A stretch of 64,000 nt of DNA from Doris montereyensis (taxonomy: Eukaryota; Mollusca; Gastropoda; Nudibranchia; Dorididae), in the NCBI GenBank assembly GCA_037039925.1, contig JAXRKP010001480.1, forward strand, positions 1 to 64,000, in the 5' to 3' direction. The notes beneath the pieces are model-generated. The model was not told the origin of the DNA. It did no database searches and saw only the letters and a list, made by a program, of their open reading frames with translations. Below are positions 46,080 to 57,900 of the stretch, in pieces (within the stretch, counting starts at the first letter, position 1; every line of letters begins with the position of its first letter). Both the position numbers and the translations under genes were made by a program.

Positions 46080-46589
46080 AGAGAGAAAAAGAGAGAGAGA
46101 GAGAGAAATGAAGGAAAAAAAGGCAGGAAGAAAGAAAGGGAGAGAGGGAGGTGTTAGTATGGGGAAACAAGAACGAAAAAATAGAATAACTATAAGACTA
46201 GATCTATATCTCACTGGGTCTAGAAAGAAGAAATGATAGAGAATGAATGAATGGAAGTATCAATCAAAGCAAAAATTTGTTATCGAAGTCTTAAGTATTA
46301 TTCTTCGATAACTTGAAAAGCACCAACTATTGCTAACTGGCATTTTTTGAAATTTCATACAAGTTTTTGTACTCTGTTCCCTTATTGCATCGATACATTT
46401 GTAATGTGTATACAATTCGCACCTTCAGTGTAAATTTTTGCCTTGATTGATACTTCCTTTCATTCATTCTCTATCATTTCTTCTTTCTAGACCCAGTGAG
46501 ATATAGATCTAGTCTTATAGTTATCCTATTTTTTCGTTCTTGTTTCCCATAATCACACCTCTCTCTCCCTTTCTTTCTTCCCCTGCCTT

Positions 46590-46792
<203 letters not shown>

Positions 46793-47016
46793 CTCTCCTT
46801 TTCACTTTTTATTACTTACTTATTTTCATATTTTTATTTCATTCTAGATCTGAACCTTCCATTCTCGCTCATTCTTCACACCCCATCTACTATGTTTGTT
46901 ATCATCACTGTCTTTTTCTTTCTTTCTTCCTCCTTTCTGTTTTTCTTCTGACATCACATTGTGTGATGCCTGAGGTAGTACTTAGATCTAGATTCTAGAT
47001 ATTTCTCGTTTGTTGT

Positions 47017-47043
47017 CTGACGAAGGGTTGTACCCGAAACGTC
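47017..47043 (+). other. Hammerhead-ribozyme-like core, right arm
   Basis: The text is CTGACGA, AGGGTTGTACCC, GAAAC, GTC. Stem II can form GGGT/ACCC only if the first A is bulged. Helix I pairing with the flanks is weak. It mirrors the left-arm motif but with a better stem II. Confidence 0.4.
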
Positions 47044-47476
47044 ACGTGTTTGTTCTGTCTTTATTAGTGGAGTTGTCACGTATTGTCATATTTCACCCAA
47101 CAAACGTATCGTTCATCGTAACATGCTTCTTCCTCCTGCGCACAATAACAAAAGTGGGGAAGGGGTAGAGAGACAGACAGACTACACAGATTTAGACAAA
47201 AAGAAAAGATTAGGACAAAAACTACAAGCACCAAAAGCCTTAAGAACAAGTCCTTTTTCTTTTCTCAAGCTCATACATAGGCCTACACTCTGATTTATGA
47301 AGATAACACGACAAGTGTGATCAACTGCACCTTTTTTCTAGATGTAGACAAACACAATAAAATGGGCATACCACAGTCTCCATATTTAACAGTCAAAACA
47401 ACAAGCTATTTTATTTTATCTGACATTGGCCATGTAAGTACTTTTGGTGGGGACTATTTTGGGGGATCTATTTGGG

Positions 47477-47710
47477 GAAGAAGAAGAAGAAGAAGAAGGA
47501 GAAGAAGAAGATGATGATGAAGAAGGAGAAGAAGAAGAAGAAGAAGAAGAAGAAGAAGAAGAAGAAGAAGAAGAAGAAGAAGAAGAAGAAGAAGAAGAAG
47601 AAGAAGAAGAAGAAGAAGAAGAAGAAGAAGAAGAAGAAGAAGAAGAAGAAGAAGAAGAGAAAGGAGGAGAAGAAGAAGGCGATACTGATGACGCTGATGA
47701 TGATGGTGAT

Positions 47711-47745
<35 letters not shown>

Positions 47746-47750
47746 AATGA
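47477..47750. repeat. (GAA)n array passing into (GAT)n
   Basis: About 60 GAA units (47477-47658) with a GAT interruption near 47510 are followed by a (GAT)n run (47705-47748). Both strands show long homopolymeric-residue frames that are artefacts. Confidence 0.96.
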
Positions 47751-48550
47751 TGCTGGTGAAGGGGAGAAAGAGAATGAGGAAGAGGATTAGGCTGTTGCTG
47801 ATGATAATAATGATGGTGATGAGGAGGAGGATGATGATGGTGATGAAACTGGGGACGGGTAGAGAGGGGCGGGGCTAAACAGAATTTGCGAATTCTCCTG
47901 GTATAGTCACTCAAGGACTGCTTGATTCAATCAGTTGGGGGTCCACGGTATGTCGGATTTTTCATTTTGTTGCAAAATTTTCAATTTACGTTCGTAAAAT
48001 CTCTGTTTTGTAAAGACCAGTCTATTTCCCAATGTGTCTCAATGGGTGCACGAGGACGTCATTGACACCGATCTGTCCTTTTTCTCATTTCAATACAAGA
48101 GCTTTTATCTTGAAGTCTGATAAAAGTGAATATGTAGCTTTTTTCACATCATCTGCAAATCTGAGCTCTTTGAGATGCTCTCTATCTACGCTGATTCCGT
48201 GTGTTAGATCCACCTATTTGAACACTTCTTCTTCTAATGCTGTCGTAAATAAACCCATTTTACTTATCCATATTAAAGAATAAACCCAGGATCAATTTAT
48301 ATATCTCACTTAATGCACACAAAGGTCGCATTGTATGTATCACGTCCCAAGAATGGCACCCTGGAAGATATAGTATGATTATTATAATAAAGGTCACACA
48401 ATAGATACCATACAATCAGTGGGTGAGTGAATGGATACGATACGATAAATACAGGGGTGGAGGGTGAAGGGGATCACCAAGACGTAACATATAAAAAAAA
48501 ATAAGCATGTCAATGTTACACCCCGGCCCGGGTGATACCAAGTACTCTTT

Positions 48551-48738
<188 letters not shown>

Positions 48739-48744
48739 CGCGCA

Positions 48745-49830
48745 TTCACGATTATAAGATCCGGTCAGTATTCGATACTGAGGTTACGCAGGTTGGCGTG
48801 AATGGATGTAACTCTATAGAGATCTCAAGACAACCGGGAGAATTATCAATCCCACAGATAGATGAAGAACCTCTAAAACCGTTTGCTGCATGTCCAACTT
48901 GAGAGTATGGTCCACACCCAGAATTCGAGATACCATAGAAGGAATAAAAAAAAATATGCAAGAATCACCAGAGACCATCAAACACAAAGCAATCAAAACT
49001 ATAACAGAGCTCTATCCACACAAGAAGGGATTAGAGTATACACTGATAGATTTACCAAATATGCAATCACAAGATGGAGGCAAGATTTGCACAAACTATA
49101 AAGCAGAAGTAGTTGCTATTGGGAAGCCACAAGACTGCTGTTAGACAAAGTTGACATCTCACAAAGGTTAGTCTTTTTAATGGATGCCAAATCCCTACTA
49201 CAGGCACTAAATACAGCCAATGAAAACCAGCTATATCATATTACATTGCTTCTTCAACAATTATGTCAGTCAACACAATGCACCATATTACAATGGATAC
49301 ATGGACACTGCCACATTGATGGGAATGAGCGTGCAGATGAACTCGCAAAAAAAATTGAGTATGCCTCAGGAGTCTCTGCCATTGACCTTCGAGGGAGAGA
49401 AGACAATCATCAAGGCAGTTGGCTGCAATCAATGGAAAATCATAGCAGCTATAACCCCAAAGATCCTATACACCAACTTGTCACACTATTCAGACTCAGG
49501 ACTGGGCACAACCGTCTCCATCAACATAATTATGTATCGCTATCTGAAAGTTGGGGAATCAGAAGGGTGCGAGTGTGGAGTGCCCCACCAGAACACTGAA
49601 CATATTATTCTCCAGCAGTGTCCGCTCTACACATCAGAGAGAACAGCTATACGGCCGGGAGAGGAACCTCTGGAAAAAGAAGCTCTACGGCCCTATGGAG
49701 AGTCTGCAAAAGACTATGCAATTTATGGAGACAATATATGCATCCTGATCTGACGCGCTGGCAGAGAGATCGACGAAGAAGAACAAGAAGAAGTGCTTTA
49801 CGTATTCAAACTTTTAAATTATAAAACATG
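48745..49830 (+). pseudogene. 3' part of a non-LTR retrotransposon with RNase H domain, decayed
   Basis: The RNase H signature spans several frames: IRVYTDRF in place of the usual 'YTDGS', CTNYKAEVVAIG, FLMDAKSLLQAL, and WIHGHCHIDGNERADELAKK. The four acidic positions are recognisable, with the Gly of TDGS changed to Arg. Then comes the usual C-terminal tail of these elements: FRLRTGHNRLHQHNY, CECGVPHQNTEHIILQQCPL. Frame changes and stops make it non-coding. Upstream reverse transcriptase is absent, so it is 5'-truncated. Confidence 0.8.
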
Positions 49831-50084
49831 TTCAAAATGTCGGCTTGGGTGAATACAAAATTTACTCAACAACAGGGAAACAATGAAACTTTTAATAATT
49901 GAACGTCACTTATGATAGAAAAATCCCTCACATGAAAACAATCTTGGGATCAATTAGAACCTACATCGAAAGTATGGTTAGACCTACTCTTAGTGATCAA
50001 AGAACATCCAACACAGAAGCAATATGGAATCCTAAATATGTTGTACGAGAGGACGAGAAACAGACGAGAGAGGATGTCGTGAAT

Positions 50085-50545
50085 CAAAGAGTACTCATTT
50101 CAATTAAATTATCTTTATTAATCCATAAAAAAGGAAATTGTATGTGTGTTATTACATTTTCCGTTAGAACTATAAGAATAAATGAATATGTTTGTTTTTA
50201 AAAACAAATTCAACTTCAAATAATCATTAATGTATAGATTCTAGGAGAAATCTATATAAAGTTAAGCAGATGAGTAAATAGATTGTACGGTGCAATAATA
50301 TACATAAACAGTAATAAACGATAAATCAGCATAGCTTTATATACATTAATCAAATTATTATTGAAATTTATTCTTCATTCATCAATTGTCATTGCATTTG
50401 TAAAAGGGAAATTATGAATTTCAACGCTAAGAGTGGTCAAAATTGTGTTAAGAATTTGAAAGAAAAGATCTGACATGTCTCTCAGTGCGGGATTTTAAAT
50501 GTGTAAGTGGACCGCTTCAACTATTTGTTTTAGGTATGACGAAAA
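50085..50545 (+). repeat. Dispersed repeat C, copy 1, possible LINE 3' UTR
   Basis: This AT-rich block contains CTTTATTAATCC, AAGGAAATTGTATGTG, TTCCGTTAGAA and TCTCTCAGTGCGGGATTTTA in order. The same order, with divergence, recurs at 55535-56045. It follows the RNase H LINE remnant, so it may be that element's tail. Confidence 0.65.
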
Positions 50546-50964
50546 TAGACTCATGGTGTCATGTTACAATTACATTACAGTCACTCGGGTATCGGTATGT
50601 GCGTGAGATCAAATACATGTAGTGCAGTATTGAAATAACGTATGTATCATTTACCCTCTTACACTAATGGGGGGGAATGATGCACACATCAGTATAAAGC
50701 AAAATGATATATAGAGAAGCTACCGCCATGGTAATATTATAGTTATTAACGTGTTGAATCTGGCTTTGTGCTCCTCGGAGCTATATGCCTTATATGATCA
50801 ATGTACCTAAAATCTCGTTACACATGTATATGCCAACTTTGTATCGGTGGTAACTTGGCATTATAAAGGAACTGTGCTATAAAGAAAACGCCCTTGACTT
50901 TAACCAATGTTACAACAAGGAGATAATCAAGTCGATGTAAAGTACATGTATCTGATAGTAAGAA

Positions 50965-51135
50965 GCTCATTAGATAAATTACAATAAATGACACCAATAA
51001 AGACATAACAAACATGTGACGTTTTGGGTATAAACCAAACAATGAATATCTACATAGGCCTACATACTTATACAGGCATCACACAGTGTAATGTCAGAAG
51101 AAAAAACAGAAAGGAGGGAGAAAGAGGAGGCGAAT
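50965..51135 (-). mobile_element. Partial relative of the foldback arm
   Basis: It shares AATAAAGACATAACAAACAT, GACGTTTTGGGTATAA, CAGGCATCACACAGTGTAAT and GTCAGAAGAAAAA in the same order as the left arm at 45700-45830. The hammerhead-like core is degraded here. An A/G-rich stretch follows, as in the arm. Confidence 0.75.
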
Positions 51136-51282
51136 AGAGGTGAAAAGAATCAAGGAAGGGAAGACGGTGATAATAAGAATGAGCAAAAGGGAAAAAGAGA
51201 AAAAAGAGATTAAAAGAGGGCTAGGTAAGGCTAGATATGAGAAGTCAAATTTCTGTAGTATATATACATGCAACACCCTCTG

Positions 51283-51477
<195 letters not shown>

Positions 51478-51884
51478 GCCACGTGTTTCTTGAGTCTTGA
51501 GAAAATTGAAGAAAGAAAGTGACGATGGCTTAAAGAGTCATATAGGAGCTCAAACGACCTAAGTCCTAATATGGAAGTGGAAGGGAAGTTTGTTTCGCTT
51601 TTTAAAAAAGTAACCATATCCACCATGGCGGTGATCTCAGGAAGGGAAGAAGAGAGATGATAATTGATATCCAACAATTCAGATGGCTTAGGAAGACAAA
51701 CACAATTATGAAGGAATTAGGTGGAAAGCTACTTAGGAAAGATAACTTTGAATACACGCTACATTTTACAGTAAAAAAAGTAAAAAGAAAAGCGAAATTA
51801 GAATTATACCCAATCTGTATTGCGATACTAAAAAGACGTTATTTGCCGCGGTTTGATTACAGTCGCCAGATTGGGGACATTTAC

Positions 51885-52345
51885 ATCAGTGTTTCTTCTA
51901 TGGCAGCGAAACCAGGACCTTAGACAGTAGAGAATACAGTAGAGTACAGACAGCTGAAATGAAATATCTAAGAAGAATAGTAGAGAAAACTAAAAGAGAC
52001 AAAATCAGAAACACAACAATAAGAGTGCAAACCAAAGCAGATAACATAAAAACTAAGATAGAAATAAATCAATTGAGATGGTTTGGGCATGTAAGCAGAA
52101 TGAAAGACAATAGAACAGCTAAATCAGTATACAGCGCTAAAACCCAATGCAAAAGACCAAAAGGCAGACCTCGAAGAAAGTGGGAAGAAGATATACAAGA
52201 GGCCAAAAAGCATAGAAATTTAACTTTTTTGAAGGAAACAAAAAATGCCACGACAGGGCATCATGGAGAAACATCACCTCGGGCATCTGAACTCATACAC
52301 CGAAAGGTAGAATGGGAACTGGTAAAGAAAGAAAGAACGTTCATT
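51885..52345 (+). pseudogene. 3' fragment of a LINE (C-terminal region of the ORF)
   Basis: The frame reads [53 protein letters not shown] and [15 protein letters not shown]. This is the C-terminal signature of RTE/jockey-type LINE proteins. The same text, reversed, ends the element at 57651-60185, so the two belong to one family. The reverse transcriptase domain is missing here. Confidence 0.82.
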
Positions 52346-52504
52346 CTATTTCTCGCCAATCACTTTCCTCTGGTGTTGTTATTCGGTATTTGTTATGTGT
52401 TTTTTAAAAGGAATGAAACTAAATTCTCTCTGTTTCTTTTGGTCTGCTTATCTGTCTGTATCTGTCTATATGTGAGACTATCTGTATGAATGTCTGTTTG
52501 TCTG

Positions 52505-52507
<3 letters not shown>

Positions 52508-52577
<70 letters not shown>
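52508..52577. repeat. (TC)n microsatellite
   Basis: A nearly perfect TC run of about 70 bp follows TCTG/TCTA-rich sequence, some 160 bp beyond the end of the LINE fragment. Confidence 0.95.
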
Positions 52578-52582
<5 letters not shown>

Positions 52583-52939
52583 ATCTTTCTCATACTTATT
52601 ATTCCAAGAGCGAAAAGCTTCATTTTGTCGTTTACTCTCTCAATCATGCCCATGTTTAAAAAAAAAGTGTACACATTATTATAGTTTTACTTGTTCTGCT
52701 TTTAGTGATGAAAAAAGTTGTATCTGGCAAGCCTGAAATTTTTATTCCCTTGCTTGCTTAGATCATAGCTGCTTTCGGAAACTGCTCATGGTGTGATTAG
52801 GTGAGTATGGGACGGAGAGTAGACTTTAGAGCCATCTAAATCTAACAGATAATTTTGCATCTTAACTTTTAACAGTAGATAGTTCACTCTGGTCGTTAAG
52901 TTCATCCTACGGATGAAAAAGTCCCCCTCTCTGTCGAAT

Positions 52940-53022
52940 CGATCTAGATCTAGATCTAGAGGATCTAGATAAGATAAATCTAGATCTAGATCTAGAATCT
53001 AGATAATCTAGATTCTAGATCA
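52940..53022. repeat. AGATCT/CTAGAT-rich patch 3
   Basis: GATCTAGATCTAGATCTAGA and related words fill about 80 bp, like the patches at 43.4 and 44.7 kb. Confidence 0.85.
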
Positions 53023-53308
53023 TCAACTTTAAAAAAAATAAAAAAAATCAATCAAATCTGAAAACAAATGTACGGTAAGTACAAGAGGGAGTTGGGGGGG
53101 GGGGGAGCGAGATCTCTGAGATGATCTTCTCTACAGGATGGCCGTAAATCGCTACCCATCCTTAGATTCGATCTTCATTTTATATTCCAAACTGTCGACT
53201 AGTGACTAGAATTAGTAGTGTGCTGTCCCTCATTCTCGCTGCATAGTATAGGTATTGTGTGACTCCATGTGAGTCATCTAGGCCTAGATCGAGATCTATA
53301 AAAGATAT

Positions 53309-53311
<3 letters not shown>

Positions 53312-53338
<27 letters not shown>
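53312..53338. repeat. (TA)n microsatellite
   Basis: Thirteen to fourteen TA units. Confidence 0.9.
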
Positions 53339-53339
<1 letters not shown>

Positions 53340-53773
53340 GGTAGTTGGCAGTTGCTTAGATTCTGGTAATAGTGATAAACTGATAGGTCCTACTTCTTTC
53401 TTTTCCCTATTTTATTGATGTCTTTCATCTTACAACTTCCTCTTAAAGTTAATCCACACGGAGATCACCACATAGATCTATGTATGGTGGACAGGGTAAA
53501 TTGCAATTGAAATGAAAGATGGGTGTTGCATGGGTTCCGTTGCATGTATAGAATATAAATATATATTACAGGAATTTGCAATGGAATCCTGGGGAGGGGG
53601 GGAGTATACAGGTCGATGGAATGAAAAAAAAAGCAAAAATATGAGTAGTATGCCGTACTACAAAAAAGAAAGGAGATATATGAAATATATTTTATAATAC
53701 AGACAGTATGTTGGTCGCTCATTCCATGTTGATAAACTTTTCACAAGATCTACATCTACTTGATTCTGGCCTA

Positions 53774-53893
53774 CAGAAAGCATTATTTTAAAAGAGGATG
53801 AGCGTAAGACAGTAAGAGGGTAACAAGAAGGAGGAATATTCGGCCTCATACGTTCATCCTCTTTTAATCCTTTTTTAAAATAATGCTTTTCTG
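53774..53893. repeat. Short foldback (MITE-like) hairpin
   Basis: CAGAAAGCATTATTTTAAAA then GAGGATGAGCGTA at the left (53774-53808) is mirrored by the reverse complement at 53848-53893. The right arm carries about 10 extra bases. Total length about 120 bp. Confidence 0.75.
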
Positions 53894-54798
53894 ATTGGTT
53901 AATCATTTAGTAAACAGGCTCATAAGCTTACGTCTAAAAGACCTTCAGTTGAGTCTATTTCTGAAGGGGTGTGTCCCATAGCTTTGCCTTGGACAACTGG
54001 TAGTAAAGATGCTAACAGCTGTACTATGCATGAAGAAGGCTTGATTATTCATTTATTGGTCACCCCTATTGTAAAATGGAATGATCATACTACGACAAGT
54101 CCATCGCCAGAGGGTGTAAATATGAGCTTGTCTGTTTTGAGAGTGTGTGATTGAGCTGATAATTAGAATGTGTGTTTGCACAGATATATATATATGCGAT
54201 TGGGTTCGTTATATCCTACTAAATTGAAAAGAATGGAATGTACTAGTTTAGCTTGGCTTAGGTGAGACCAGATGGTCGCCATGCGACTGAATTCGATAGA
54301 TTGGTGATGGCATGGTCAGAAATTACACTTCCCCTTGAACTCGTAAAACTTTGTGGGCAGCCTTGTGCCGCAGTGATGACTGTCAGCGAGACATCTAGCG
54401 TGTGTGGCAGCCATTGCGCTGGCTGAGCAAGCCGCTTTTCTAGTGTTAACTTTACCACTGTACTATCTTCTTTTTTATAATGACTGACCAACTCAATTCT
54501 TGAATATTGATTTTAAGATACTGCAAGGACATTTTATTGACAAATATACTTTTTGACTTAGCTTAGAATACATTGATCTCTTTTTTGCAAGTGTTAACGT
54601 CAAGATCCCCAAGGTTTATTTCCGATAACTTAGGTAGGATTTACTTTAATATATCCATCAAACTGGAGATACTTTGTATTATGATACATATCCATAGAGG
54701 TGATCATATGCATATATAATATATGTGAATTTTTATTTATATTATAAAACTTTATCATGTAATGCTCTCTTTTAAATTGTCATGTTCTTTTTCTTCAG

Positions 54799-54903
54799 AC
54801 TTCATCCTGTCAAAATGAATGACTGGGATCCAATGATGGCTGACTATAATGATTCATATTTCAATCGATATAGCCAGGGTGTGGGCAGAAATTTGTCCTC
54901 AGG
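54799..54903 (+). CDS. RRM protein, start-codon exon
   Basis: Acceptor CTTCAG|ACTTCA, ATG 54815-54817 ([20 protein letters not shown]), donor CAGG|GTAAGA, leaving in phase 2. The ATG has A at -3, a fair start context. Residues 1-29 plus a split Gly. Confidence 0.82.
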
Positions 54904-57900
54904 GTAAGAACATAAAAATAAAAAGGCACAATTTTTGTCCTTCAAGTGCAATCCCATTTACTTTAGTTACATTATATATATATACATTCCCATCCTTTTG
55001 TGTATAGAATTAATGCAAGCAAATTTTGATGACAAAAGTGCTCTGTTTTCTTGTAATGTTACCCAGTTTGATTCTTTCCTCAGAAATAGGAATGTAAGCA
55101 AATTTTGATGAAAAAAATGCCCCGTTTTCTTGTGATGTTACCCAGTTTGATTTTTTCCTCAGAAATAGGACAGCTGCTCATATCTTTGTCGACAACTTTC
55201 CTGTAGAGGTTGGAGAGGTAACTTCATCCTATTTTATTGTTGTAATTTTCTATCTTATCCATCTCTTTCTACTTAATCTCTCTATCCACTGTTTGTCTTC
55301 CATATTATTGTATTATCACTGTATTCTGGGGATCTTGTGAAGTAGGCCTATTAATATTTATGTTTATAAAACAGACCTGTAGGCCTGCACAGTATTGCTG
55401 CTAAAGATTGACTGTACACTGTTTGTGTCCTGAAGTGACACGTGCATTGATGTTGCTGAAATCTTGTGCTCTTGATAAAACCACATAAAGCTGATAAAGC
55501 TGGCCATGTCTTAAATGACACACTACATTTCAGTTTCAATCATCTTTATTGATCCTTTAAAAAAAAGGAAATTATACTTGTGAAAAATTATCACAATTTC
55601 CGTTTGAAAAATAAAAGAATATATCATCATTTAGATTGAAAAAAGAATTTTCAAAATTTAACTTACGTTAATCATTAAATGTTTAGATTTTAGGAGAAGT
55701 ATAAAATCAAAAATTCAAAATTTATCAAAGGTGGGTAAATAAATAGTGCGGTAAAACAATTTACAAATAAAACCCTAATAATTTAAATTTTAAAAAGATA
55801 GAATAATTATAGACAAATCAGTTTAGCTTCATACACATTCATTAACTTATCATAAATCATTCATTCAACATCCATCAATTTACATTTCTTCAACATTGTG
55901 AGGAAAGTGCCATTGTGCTTTCAAAGTAAGGCTATGGTTAAACTTTTGTATGGCGCTTGGAAAAAAGATCTAAAATATCTCTCAGTGCAAGATTTTAAAT
56001 GTATAAGGCTTCTACTACTTGTTTTGGGTATGGAGAAAAGGAGGGTGGGTGTTGTCTTTAAATATACTCCTTAGTTTGGTGAATCTCATACAGATCTTCA
56101 AAGTTCTCCGGCTCTACATCATTTATGAGTTTCCCTATGTGCTGTCCTATTAAATTTCTTATTTTTCTCTATCTCTTGTATTTTCCTCCCCAGATATACT
56201 AAAAATATGCTTTATGTAAGCTTGATGGAAAAGTCTTATTAGAGTGTTATCAATTTGGAGCTTCCTCATAAAATACATTCTTTTGTTCACGTTTTTTTAA
56301 AACTTTATTTGATTGTTTTTGCCATTCTAGCTGACAAAATATGCCAAGATAGGCCAGTGGACTCACTGACAACGTTAGATAAATAATTATATGAATTGGG
56401 AGGTCTTGAGCGGGAGACATTGTAATTCAATATTACAACAAACCACCGACAGTGGTGTACTACTACAATATGCTAGTCGGGTAAAGGAGATGAAGGGAGG
56501 TAGTGGGGACATTGACATCAAAGGGGGTGGTCCTGTAGTGCAGACTGTTAGACTACTACTACTAGTGGTTGGTGAATGTGAAAGAGAAAGGAGATGAACA
56601 AGAGGTGGAGGAAAGGTTGAGAATTCGACGGGGCGGAGTGGGAATGGTGGTGGTTTTCAATGTTATGCGAGTACTACTATTACTACTGCTAGATGAAAGA
56701 AAGGATGTGACAAGCACATTGTCATCAGGTCATGTATTTCCTCACTTAATTCAACAGCAGGATCAATTATTCAACGTTTCGCACGCACCTCTGCAAGTTG
56801 TTAACGACACGATTTTGGAATGACGGGTTCATGTTTTGGCATGATGAAGATAGAGATCTTACACACTTTTCTTGTAAACAATAATAAAAATAGTCCCAAA
56901 ATGAAACGTACTGTCTTTGAATGATGAAAGACAACTAATCAATAAAGAAAACACTGCATACAAAAACCAATACCTAGTTTTGACACTGTGATAACAACTA
57001 TAGATGACAATACTAGTAGTAACAGTATTCAAATAAATCGCGACTGCCATCACATGCTGGTATGTAAACAAGAGTATTATTAGTATCAGGAAAACGAAAA
57101 TATACCGAAGGTGTGGGGAAACAAAACACGGCACTGTAGAAACTGGTTGCTGATTGGGTGCCGGCGGCAGCGGAAGCCTAGAATTGAGGCCTCCGGCCGT
57201 CTCCATGCGCCTTCGTAGAGAGAGAGAGTAAACCGAACATAACTATGACCATATGAGGGAGATGAGCCCTTGAGCACACCGATTGACATCAAGCAATGGA
57301 CATTTTTTTATAAAGTAAAGGTGTTTGATTGGATGTGTAACAGGTCACTGTATATTAGCTTTCCAAAGGTATGGGCGGATCTGTTTTATTGCAGGGGTGA
57401 ATGAGTTATTTAGGCCTCGATGAAAGGCTTTTTGTGTGTTCTTTTTAGGATTTTCTCAAAAAGTACTGGTATGGGTCACTTTCAAAGGCTGTTTTTGATC
57501 AAAAAGAGGTGAATTTATCATAAATGACTTGTACTGAAGGGAAGCAGATGAGTTGAACTCAAAGAAAATGCCATCACCCAAATTTTGATACCCTGACCCA
57601 AAATCACCCACTCCATGTGCCGCCTTTCCCCTTAATGCCTCTATATATATATCTTCTTCCCACTTTCTCCGAGGTCTGCCTTTGGTCTTTTACCTAGAGT
57701 TTTAGCACTGTATCCTTAATTAGCTATTCTATTGTCATTCATTTTGTTTACATGCTCAAGCCCATCTCAGTTGATTTATTTCTATCTTAGTTTTTTATGC
57801 CATTTGCTTTGGTTTGATCTCTTATTGTTGTGTTTCTGATTTTGTCTCTTTTAGTTTTCCCTACTACTCTTCTTAGATATTTCATTTCAACTGCTTGTAC

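Noticed and set aside
47444..47878. Poly-Glu acidic protein and its poly-Phe/poly-Lys counterparts
   Set aside because: They are frames of the (GAA)n/(GAT)n array.
56391..56823. Two overlapping frames in the RRM intron
   Set aside because: They overlap in different frames, carry no domain I recognise, and lie in an intron; possibly a piece of an unknown repeat.
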